Origin: Trachelipus rathkii
Lineage: Eukaryota; Arthropoda; Malacostraca; Isopoda; Trachelipodidae
NCBI GenBank assembly: GCA_015478945.1
Contig: JABUQX010065305.1
Span: 30,001 to 50,820, forward strand
Reading direction: 5' to 3'
DNA length: 20,820 nucleotides
This document shows positions 10,484 to 18,480 of this stretch, piece by piece; positions within the stretch are counted from its first letter, which is position 1, and each line of letters opens with the position of its first letter. The notes under the pieces are model-generated. The model had not been told where the DNA came from. It did no database searches and worked only from the letters and a program-made list of their open reading frames with translations. The position numbers and the translations under genes were made by a program.

Positions 10484-10738
10484 CCTACTCATAATACTGT
10501 AATTTATTTTCTTGTGACTGGTCGATAGTTCTATTATTATTATAATTGGTTCTTTTTTCCAATTTTTTTTACTTCTTATTTCATACGAGAAGTTAATATT
10601 AATTACTCGGAGTAAGTAAATACGTTCATGTAAGGAAATAACAATAGAGGCAAAATTCTTTAAAAAACAACCAATGTTCGACTCATAGCAATCGATATGG
10701 TATCATGGAAAGTGGATGCTGATTAACAGACATGATCC
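10484..10738. other. Unassigned island between (TA)n blocks
   Basis: About 250 bp of moderately AT-rich unique-looking sequence. No coding frame, RNA gene or terminal repeat recognised. Confidence 0.4.
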
Positions 10739-10913
10739 TATTTATATTATATATATATATATAATATCTAATAATATATATATTATATATATATATAGTA
10801 TATATATAATTTATATATATATATTATATATATATAGTATATAGTATATATATATTATATTATATATAGTATATATATATATATCATATATAATATACAG
10901 TATATATATATAT
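10739..10913. repeat. (TA)n block
   Basis: Alternating TA with regularly spaced TATAGTATA interruptions. Confidence 0.9.
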
Positions 10914-11199
10914 GATTTCTCCGCATTGATTGAGTAAGAAAAACTTAAACACTTTATTCTCTCAGTGGGACCTTTTTCAAGAAAAAAGGTTCGTGGGCTA
11001 ACGCCCCTGCAACCAGATACCACTTTCTGGCCAAAGACTATTAAATATACTCAAAGAAGAAGCTGAGTGAGACCAAAAAGTCCACAAAACTAAACCGTAG
11101 ACCGATAGCTAGCTGCCATTACTTCCGTCCCAGAACTAGTTCGAAGTCGAAAACTAGTCCCCTCCGTCTGTCTACCAACCTGGCACGCTGTTTTTGCTC
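10914..11199. other. Unassigned island of balanced base composition
   Basis: About 285 bp of near-average GC between (TA)n blocks. It holds two small hairpins: ACCTTTTTC against GAAAAAAGGT at 10970-10990, and ACTAGTTCGA against TCGAAAACTAGT at about 11134-11158. It could be a short interspersed or MITE-type insertion; no family is recognised and no coding frame is convincing. Confidence 0.4.
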
Positions 11200-11263
11200 A
11201 TATATATATAATATATATAATTATATAAGTATATGTATATATATTATATTCTTTTATATATTG

Positions 11264-11298
<35 letters not shown>

Positions 11299-11500
11299 TA
11301 TAATATACTTTGTATATAAATTAATTAAATAAAAAAATTTTTTATATTTTTATCTATATAGTGGTGGTGACAACTGTAAAATATAATATGTATATATATA
11401 TAGTAATAATATATATATATATATATTAATATCTATATATAAATATATAGTATATATATATATATATATATATACTATATATATTATATATATTATATAA
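11200..11500. repeat. (TA)n-rich block
   Basis: Two (TA)n stretches separated by about 85 bp of A/T-rich non-alternating sequence (about 11300-11385). The right edge joins the hAT-like terminal sequence. Confidence 0.9.
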
Positions 11501-11560
11501 GGCCAAAGCCAGGGAGTTTCAGGGGGTTTGAACCCCCCAAAATTATTTAAACTTTCAAAA
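11501..11560. repeat. Probable hAT-type terminal sequence
   Basis: A GC-rich 40-bp segment with an internal mini-palindrome (GGGGGTTTGAACCCCCC) abruptly following (TA)n, then an A/T-rich stretch. An 8-bp target duplication cannot be identified because the flank is TA repeat. Confidence 0.5.
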
Positions 11561-11645
11561 AAAAAATTATGATTTGAATCTCTTAATTTTAATTTATAAG
11601 AATAATAAATATATTAATTAAAGCAAATTAAGAGCACATATTAAT

Positions 11646-11918
11646 AGAGATGAGGAAAATATATTTATGGTTCGTGAAGATTTCTTAGGTTTAATGGCTG
11701 TTGAATGCACAAAAGGAGAATCTCTAACAAATGGCAATACTTCGAAGGTTGAAATAAATAGTGATTTTCTGAGTGGACAACGACATGATGGTGGAGCACC
11801 AAAAAAGAAGTTTTATATAAAAGGGTTCAAACTGTCGCGAAAATATACAGCGCCTTGGCATTGTTCAAGTATGATGTTGACCTTCATATGGAGTAAAACA
11901 CATTATAAAATCTATTAG
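11646..11918 (+). pseudogene. hAT transposase fragment, RNase H-fold core region
   Basis: An open frame reads RDEENIFMVREDFLGL..., then GESL, then VEINSDFLSGQRHDGGAP, then CSSMML. In ZMYM1/P52rIPK-type transposases the corresponding stretch has an EDFLG motif, a GQGYDGA motif with a catalytic-core Asp, and HCxxHxLNL. Here GQGYDGA reads GQRHDGG, keeping the Asp, and the His-Cys motif has lost its second His. It is about 90 codons out of a family length of several hundred, with no proper start, so it is a relic. The frame is open upstream of the first ATG at 11667, back to about 11646. The match is by eye. Confidence 0.6.
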
Positions 11919-12484
11919 AACAATGAAAACAAATGGGCATTATTTTTTGTTTTTCAAGACGAAAACTATTTTAAAAGAAAAATCTTTCATATTTTTCCTT
12001 TTTGCTGTGGTAACCGTGGTTCAATCTCGGTAAGTTGGTGATCGTATATGTGACGCGAGAGTAATAGACCTCTTAATTGTAGGTTCTGAATGTATCAGGA
12101 AATACTGGTCATCGTGAAACAGGCTTTTCATGCCGTGCAAGAAGTTACTCTTAGTCACTTCCAAAAATGAGTTTTAAGAAAAGTGAAATTTGGGCAATCA
12201 TCGAAGTATGGTGGAAACTTGCTGGTCTGAAGTTATCTGTATTCAATGGGTATTTCTTTCATAAAGTGAATTCAGTTGTAGTAATCCGTTCAACATTTTC
12301 TGATTTTATTCCAACCCACATAAAAATGCTGTAATCAGTGGAACTTACCTCAAAAATTGTCCTAGTGGATGATACAAATGCTTGATTTTCTTCATTGCTT
12401 ATTGGAGCTGTAATTTTGCTCTTCAAAGTTCGGCATAAGTGAGAAGGGCTCTTAAAATTTCTTTGTTCCGGGAAAACAACCTAA
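11919..12484. other. Segment between transposase pieces without a recognised gene
   Basis: About 560 bp, AT-rich with many stops on both strands. It may be eroded sequence from the insertion carrying the minus-strand frame at 12485-12814, since it lies on that frame's downstream side. Confidence 0.35.
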
Positions 12485-12814
12485 TCATGGAGGTTCACAA
12501 CGCAGACAGAACTTTTTAAAAACGTTTGTGAAGTTTGAGGAATCACTAATTTTCCATACCTTATCAAATGCGAGATGACCATTCTGGAATTCTAAAGCAT
12601 CAGAAGTTAAAAAAAATTGAACCAAAGCATCATCAAACAAATTTTCGGATGAAATATAGGTAGCAAAGCAACCCCGAAAAGTTTTTTCAAAAGTAAATCC
12701 AACGAGAGCTACATCTTGCTCAACCATAAGAATAACTGTTCCACCTGATTGAATTTCAATTGGGTCTTTGCTTTGAATTTGCAGATCGATCACTTCCACA
12801 ACAAAGGGGAATAT
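12485..12814 (-). CDS. Unrecognised open minus-strand frame, about 109 codons
   Basis: The frame is open from just after a stop at about 12815 down to the TGA that ends it near 12485. It lacks an ATG start; the first usable codons are GTT/GTG around 12802-12797, so it is probably a fragment of a longer protein. Composition looks protein-like: mixed hydrophobic and charged residues, with segments such as IEIQSGGTVILMVEQDVAL, FRGCFATYISSENLFDDAL and NGHLAFDKVWKIS, and no low-complexity runs. Alternating polar and hydrophobic residues suggest beta strands in the first half. It lies between two plus-strand hAT transposase pieces in the opposite orientation. I do not recognise the family and assign no function. 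It could be part of another mobile element or a captured sequence. Confidence 0.4.
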   Translation of the reverse strand: MFPFVVEVIDLQIQSKDPIEIQSGGTVILMVEQDVALVGFTFEKTFRGCFATYISSENLFDDALVQFFLTSDALEFQNGHLAFDKVWKISDSSNFTNVFKKFCLRCEPP

Positions 12815-12832
12815 CTAGACTCTAGAGGAGGC

Positions 12833-13454
12833 AATGCTATGAAAGTTGAAATAAATACCGACGTTCTGATTGGTCAACAACTTGGTGGTGCAGTAGCAAT
12901 GAAGAAAGGTTTTAGATAAAATTGTTTAATTAAGCTGTCGAAGATACTATAGCGACTTTGACCCTTGAATTTATTTCATAACTATACTTTTATATGGATC
13001 AGGGAAAACTTTTAGGTACTATTTCCTTTGAAATGGTTGTTAAACTTATATAAAAAATAGGAAAATTTTTCTAAAACAGAAGAAAATGGACAAAACTAGC
13101 AAGAATATGGGAAATAAGGTCGGTGGAAAGTTGCGATGGATGGTACAATTTAGAGAAGTTTCTAAAGCAATTGTTGAAGCTTTCGGGGAGAATGAGATGG
13201 ATCCAGATATTGAACCTTCTTCAAAAATCTTAAATCTTTTTAAATTTGTAATCACGAGAGAATTTGTTATAAGTTTAATTTTGATTTCAACTTTATTCTC
13301 CTTCACTATTCCATTAAGTAATACATTGCAGTCTCCATCCTCCATCTATGCTTTTAATCATACTGAAAATTGTATTGCTTGTTATGAAAGATTTTCGCTC
13401 AAAATTCCAAGAAAATTTTTCAAGAATTGTGGAAGCTGCAAAGTTGGAACATAA
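12833..13454 (+). pseudogene. hAT transposase fragment, core to pre-dimerisation region
   Basis: The first part (12833-12918) reads AMKVEINTDVLIGQQLGGA followed by AMKKGFR and then a stop. It repeats the motif region seen at 11733-11810. After a broken stretch, a 122-codon open frame (13086-13454) contains LRWMVQF, SSKILNLFKFV, REFVISLILISTLFSF, PLSNTLQ and a terminal FFKNCGSCK. This matches the ZMYM1/P52rIPK transposase order: a TRW motif, a helical stretch, a hydrophobic FLVSL helix, then LSxxLQ and (E)FKKIFEEA-like residues. TRW reads LRW here. Further degraded sequence to about 13650 includes FLDDFSNQ, similar to the PFLDDL segment before the dimerisation domain. No intact protein is possible. 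Confidence 0.6.
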
Positions 13455-13650
13455 CTTCGGCTTTCTCTTAATTAAGAAATGAGTATGCTTTTTGAATAAT
13501 CAAGCTTTTTCCGAGTCAAGAAAGCATACAATTGCAATTAGACCTTTTCTTGATGACTTTTCAAACCAATGAACCACAGATCAATCCTTACCAATCTTAG
13601 AAAAATGATTCCATTATTAAAAGGTTTACGAATTGTTTGTAAATAAAATT

Positions 13651-14004
13651 TTATCTTTGCAGTCACATTGGATAGTTAAGGATTTTAGCATCTATCTAAC
13701 TCACAACGTGCACTTCAGAACAATGTTTTTCATCCCTTTGAAAAGAATTCTCAAACAATTTTCTCAATTCTACAGAGCGACGGAGGAAAGACTAAATATC
13801 TGACTAGCAACGTTACCATCATAGCCACAAAATATAACACAGAACGTTATCATTCATTTGCTGTTAATAGAGCTAGAATAATCATTTTTCATATGTGCAA
13901 GAAAATAAAATTTAATTTTCTCTTAAAACCAATTTGCTGTCAATTCTAAATATATATTTCTATTTATGCCCTTATTATTCAAGTAAACACTACTCACTTG
14001 CCGA
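13651..14004. other. AT-rich stretch after the transposase remnant
   Basis: No clear domain. It may hold the eroded C-terminal dimerisation region of the hAT transposase, but I could not identify its hallmark residues, and no terminal inverted repeat closes it. Confidence 0.4.
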
Positions 14005-14100
14005 ATATATATATAATACCTAATATAATATAACTATACATATATTAATATTATATATATATATATTATAATATCAATATATATATATATATTATATATA
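14005..14100. repeat. (TA)n block
   Basis: TA-rich simple sequence directly before a GC-rich island. Confidence 0.85.
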
Positions 14101-14228
14101 CATGGCGGCCCCAGGGCAGGGCGACCTGGGGCAAATTCGGCCTGGGCCCCGCGCCTTATAAAGGGCCTCGCCGCATGCAGAGGCTAACAGATATAACCTC
14201 CATATCATAGTTTTAAACCAAATATAAC
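14101..14228. mobile_element. GC-rich island resembling a hAT-like terminal region
   Basis: Begins CATGGCGGCCCCAGGGC and carries GGGCGACCTGGGGC, GGCCTGGGCCCCGCGC and AAGGGCCTCGCCGC within 75 bp, then reverts to AT-rich DNA. Such GC-rich ends are known in some hAT elements. It is followed by (TA)n and by a second GC-rich island at 14395-14472. No transposase lies between, so if it is an element it is a short non-autonomous one. Confidence 0.4.
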
Positions 14229-14274
14229 CTATATATATATATATATTATATATATTATATAATATATATATTAT

Positions 14275-14306
<32 letters not shown>

Positions 14307-14343
14307 ATATTATAATATATATATATATATGTATATATATAAT
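14229..14343. repeat. (TA)n block between the GC-rich islands
   Basis: Alternating TA with interruptions. Confidence 0.9.
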
Positions 14344-14394
14344 GTGCAGATTTAAATGCTTATACTTACCTTGTGATGTTTTCTAACCGAACAA

Positions 14395-14472
14395 CACCGC
14401 CCAGGCCCCGCAAAGCCTAGGCTGTCATTGCCGCCACAGTCCCCGCAAAGACTCTAGAGCACCGCCCACTGT
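14395..14472. mobile_element. Second GC-rich island, possible partner end
   Basis: Contains CCGCCCAGGCCCCGCAAAGC and CCGCCACAGTCCCCGCAAAG. Its reverse complement (GGCGGC ... GCGGGGCCTGGGCGG) partly resembles the island at 14105-14160, but the pairing is weak and indel-rich. The CCCCGCAAAG word repeats within it. Confidence 0.35.
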
Positions 14473-14477
14473 AAATA

Positions 14478-14643
14478 AACTATATATATTATATAATACT
14501 ATATAATATTAATAACATATATGATATATATAAATAATATATATAATGATATTTAATTTAATAATATATATTATATTATATCAACTTAGATGGAAGGTTT
14601 CCATTTATGTTACCTTTCATATCTATAATATGCACTATTTATA

Positions 14644-14704
<61 letters not shown>

Positions 14705-14738
14705 GTATATAATATATATATATATATATGCTATATAA
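14478..14738. repeat. Two (TA)n blocks with a short AT-rich spacer
   Basis: TA repeats at about 14478-14580 and 14637-14738, separated by about 55 bp of non-repeat sequence. Confidence 0.85.
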
Positions 14739-15060
14739 TTATTACAAAAAGGTATTTTAACCTTATTTTATATATAAACACAAAAAAAAAACATTTCCTA
14801 TTTTTTTTTGTTTTACTTTTCTCATTATATTTACATGTTTCTACTAACTATTCATACTAGCAGAATTTTGAATCAATATAGTATAGAAATAATGTATGAG
14901 TCTCATGATACAAAAACAATTTTCTTTTAAAATATTTGGAAAAAAAAAGGGGAAAATAAGGAAACAAAAAACGTACCAACCAATTTTTCAATTTTAATGA
15001 AATTTGAAATGATGGACAGAGCTCTCCCTTGTGGGTTGTTTCATCCAAATTTCCACCAGA
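14739..15060. other. AT-rich stretch, nothing recognised
   Basis: Contains poly-A and poly-T tracts. A 63-codon minus-strand frame (15048-14857) is Phe/Leu-rich without motifs and is probably chance. Confidence 0.4.
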
Positions 15061-15160
15061 AATATAATTATATAATATATATATATAATATTATTATATA
15101 TATTAATATATATATATACTATATATATATAGAATATCTTAATATATAATATATATAGAG
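15061..15160. repeat. (TA)n block
   Basis: TA-rich simple sequence immediately before the first long direct repeat. Confidence 0.85.
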
Positions 15161-15660
15161 GCTGAACTTGCTAAGTTGGTGGCTTTTTTTAGAGCAAGCA
15201 CCCTATATAGATTGGTAATTTTAAAAAAACATTTTAGAAATGAGGTATTAATTTAACGTAAGTGAAATATGCGCAAAGCGAAAGTAATTTCTTACACTTT
15301 CCTGTTGAGATACTCTCTGTAGGCGAATTAACTTGCAAGTCGCAGCCTTTTCCCAGTGCAGTCTTTTCGAACTTGCCTCTTGATCTCTTCCGTTTTACCG
15401 TGCGAAATGGTGATCGAAATTCGAGTTAGTCGCACCTTTCCCTTATGCCAGGATTTCTAAGAGAATCTGAGTTGATTTATTTCTTTTGAATGCTTGTTAA
15501 TTTCGATCTGACGTTTAATCTGAACTGAAGAGTATCTTCAAACGATGACGGGTTTTATATGAGATTTCACACTTTGACTATGCTAAAATTTTTGCTCGCG
15601 CAAATCTTAGCAAAAGTACGAACATAAATAAAATGTTTACAAAGTTATAATGGGGCTACA
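15161..15660. repeat. Long direct repeat, copy 1
   Basis: Same-strand homology to 16705-17397. Shared landmarks in order: CTTGCTAA..TTGGTGGC, GAGCAAGC, GAAATGAGG, GAGATACTCTC, GGCGAATT, CGCAGCCTTT, TTCGAACT, ATGGTGATCGAAATTC, CCAGGA, TTTCTAAGAGA, and a final TACGAACATAAA plus AAATGTTTACAAAGTTATAA. The middle is more diverged and shorter here. Confidence 0.8.
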
Positions 15661-16704
15661 TGACTTCCTGCGCTAAACACGGAATGAGAGAGAAAGTATG
15701 TATAATAATTATACAAGAAATAATAACCTAAATACATAAAGTTAAAGGAGTACTTTCAAATGGCAAGCATATTTAATTATGTCCGAAGGCATAAGGAAAC
15801 ATACAAACATATGAAGGCAAACACTAGCTATACATAATTTGAGAAAAAAACGCTCAATAATTCAAATACGAGCAAATAACTGTTACATAACGAAAGATCT
15901 AAACATATATTACAAAGTATTTGATACATATAAAATACAATAATGTCTATATATAAGAAAATAAAAAAGTGCATTTAAACACACAGGCATATTTGGTTAT
16001 ATCCGTTAGATATAAACCAACATACAAATAATAAAAGTACAAAAATTAATACATAATTAATTATTGATATGAACCAATTGAATTATTCACTTAAGTTAAA
16101 TAAGGCCAAAACTGGGATCGAACCATATCAAATCCAAGGGAAAAGCCAGTATAAGGAAACTAACGTTTCTAACGTATCCATATTTAGACCAAGCGCAACC
16201 GTAGTTTCAAAGTATGTAAAGTTACGACCTGAGGAAACCATTGCTCTGACATATGTAGAACGACAGTGCTTGAAGTTAGACAGTTCTTATTTTGAAAAAA
16301 AAATTTCTTCAATACATAAACGAAGTCACCAGAACCATTTAAATTCGAAAAGGAACTTGAATTTTCGTAGTGGAATTCAAAAATGAATTTTCTGCCCATA
16401 ATCCAAACTAAATGATGAAAGAAAATCCATACCAAAAGGGAAGTTTGCTATGTCTAGCGAAGAATCCTCGAACTGTGATAGTTGTGAAAAGTTGAAGACC
16501 ATAATCCAAAAATGAAAAACTTTGAGTTTTTTCCAGTAGGCCGTATCGATAAATGTTCGTTTGCTTGAAGTTCATTTCTCCGAGTGTCTGATTTGGGATT
16601 TGTTATTGTAGTTTTTCTTTTTCCCTTAATTTGTTTGTTTTTTTTAACTTCAGTTGATTGATGAAGTTCTGGGTGTTCTCTCCGAGGTTCACAATTAACA
16701 CTAG
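15661..16704. other. AT-rich segment between the long direct repeats
   Basis: It holds a local tandem duplication of about 219 bp period (GCATATTTAATTATGTCCG near 15768 against GCATATTTGGTTATATCCG near 15987) and a 105-codon plus-strand frame (16069-16386) without recognisable motifs. The frame is Lys/Asn/Ser-rich, so a chance frame is likely. No reverse transcriptase, integrase or gag remnant was seen. Confidence 0.5.
15750..16040. repeat. Two diverged tandem units of about 219 bp
   Basis: The best conserved parts are GCATATTT..TTAT.TCCG and ACATACAAA.AT, which recur in order with the same spacing. Only the conserved part of the second unit is clear. Confidence 0.6.
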
Positions 16705-17397
16705 GCAGTGTTACTTGCTAATTGGTGGCTACTTTTTTGAGAGCAAGCCACCACTATTAAGATGGTAATTTAAAAAATCAGTATGTGAAATGAGGGTATT
16801 ATTTAACATAAAGTACATATAATAAAAGTAAAGGTAATAAGTCCCTTCGTGAGATACTCTCGTATGGCGAATTGCAGAACGATCTATGGTTCGCAGCCTT
16901 TGTCCAGGTGCGGTTTTTCGAACTGCCTCTGACTCTTCGTTACCGCAGCGAAAATGGTGATCGAAATTCCGAGTCTCGCAACCTTTTCCTGTGACCAGGA
17001 GGAATTTTCTAAGAGAGAGTATCTGAGTGAATTTTATTTTACTTTTAATACCCGTTGTTACAGGATTTGAACTTAGAACCTGTTAACTCTCTTGAAGGAG
17101 TACTCAAAATGAACGGCACCAAGATTAAACTCCTGTAAATTATGTACGTTTTTCTAATTGTCAGACTATTTGAAACTATTGTTGTGTTTAAATATATAGC
17201 TTATTATAAATTGTTTCACATGTTTTTGGTTGAGACCGTATTTTCAAGTCATATTTTTGCATAAAAAAATAAATTGTTTGCTTGCGTGCACTTTGACAGC
17301 ATTTACCAAAATAAAAGGCAGCAATAAAATGAATTTATTAATAAGTTGTTAGTACGAACATAAAATAAAATGTTTACAAAGTTATAATGGAGTGCAA
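16705..17397. repeat. Long direct repeat, copy 2
   Basis: Homologous to 15161-15660 in the same orientation, but about 190 bp longer, the extra sequence lying between about 17130 and 17350. It ends in the same AAATGTTTACAAAGTTATAATGG word as copy 1. Confidence 0.8.
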
Positions 17398-17798
17398 CAT
17401 ATATATATATTTTCAATAAAATGATGATTTTTTAATTATAATATATAATAAATTTCAATAATTATTATGTTTTAATATCCTAAAATATTATAATGTTTTC
17501 GAAAAACCATGTTTATAATTGTTTTAATAATTAATAAAATAAATATTTTATAACTTTCTAAAATACGCTTTTTCTTAAATTTTCACTAAACAAATTTAAA
17601 CCCAGGTATAATATATATATTTATAAATGGAAGTAAAAAATAGAAAATATAATAATAAACTTAAAAGACGATTTTTCTCTAAAATTGTTACAACAGATTT
17701 GATAATATTGAGGTTAAAATCTTATAAATAATTGAATTATTAGTTTTTTAATCAAGGTTATTTTATTTCTCAGCATTTGGGAAAAAAATAATATGTTA

Positions 17799-17848
17799 AA
17801 TATAATATATATATTATATATATATTATATAGTATATATATATATATC
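17799..17848. repeat. Short (TA)n block in the satellite
   Basis: Fifty bases of TA repeat inside the array. Confidence 0.8.
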
Positions 17849-18177
17849 AGCGCCCAGTATAAGTTTCATATAACCTAGTACTAATATCACTAATAACCAA
17901 CGATCGGAGTATCCAAGCTTGAATGTTCAATCCATTAGTTATTAGATGTCTTAAAGTTGACGTTATTTAATGAAACTAAATTGTTTCATATGTACAATGA
18001 TTTCAGCTGCAACTGTTCTTATTTTTTCTGTCTCTCTTCTCGTAGTTAATAATAGTCTGGTCTCCGTCATATCTTACAAAATCTAAAATTGAAAATTCAC
18101 TTCTATTTATATCAGCCAATATTTTCAGACCCTTTTTACTCCAAATCAGTTTTCACTTCAAATATTTGTTGATTTAT

Positions 18178-18182
18178 TTTTA

Positions 18183-18223
<41 letters not shown>

Positions 18224-18318
18224 TTTATTATTATTATTATTATTATTTATTATTATTATATATTATTATTTTATTATTATTATTTTTATTATTTTATAAA
18301 TTTATTATTATATTATTA

Positions 18319-18350
<32 letters not shown>

Positions 18351-18480
18351 TATTATATTATATTATATATTATTATTATTATTTGTATATATATAATCCT
18401 TAGTATTATTATTATTATAATTTATTATTATATTATTATTTATTATTATTCATTATATTATTATTATTTATATATTTTAA
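18178..18480. repeat. (ATT)n microsatellite inside the satellite array
   Basis: About 300 bp of ATT repeats with TA interruptions. It explains why the GACGT landmarks at 17959 and 18811 are about 850 bp apart rather than about 390. Another short (ATT)n lies at 18647-18670. Confidence 0.9.

Larger units (their letters stand above)
11501..13650 (+). mobile_element. Remains of a hAT-type DNA transposon (ZMYM1 / P52rIPK-like transposase)
   Basis: The left end at 11501-11560 (GCCAGGGAGTTTCAGGGGG, then TTTGAACCCCCC, then A/T-rich) resembles termini of hAT elements whose transposases are annotated as zinc finger MYM-type 1-like or 52 kDa repressor-like. Plus-strand transposase pieces follow at 11646-11918 and 12833-13454. 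No matching right terminal inverted repeat was found, and the zinc-finger N terminus is missing, so the element is internally deleted and rearranged. Whether both pieces come from one copy or two is not settled. Confidence 0.6.

Noticed and set aside
10716..10731. GGATGCTGATTAACA as an inverted copy of the flank of element A near 5965-5980
   Set aside because: Only about nine to twelve bases match and the surroundings do not align; probably chance.
12019..12031. GTGGTTCAATCTCGG as a possible tRNA T-arm
   Set aside because: No acceptor stem or anticodon arm can be drawn around it.
13046..13345. 99-codon minus-strand frame
   Set aside because: It is opposite the plus-strand hAT transposase fragment, which shows family motifs.
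16108..16125. tRNA-like B box (GGTTCGATCCC on the minus strand), suggesting a SINE
   Set aside because: No A box at the expected spacing and no cloverleaf could be formed; a single ten-base match is expected by chance.
15161..17397. Long direct repeats as LTRs of a retrotransposon
   Set aside because: No TG...CA ends, primer-binding site, polypurine tract, gag or pol remnant, and the copies differ in length by about 190 bp.
18166..18396. 76-codon Ile/Tyr/Leu frame
   Set aside because: It is a translation of the (ATT)n microsatellite.
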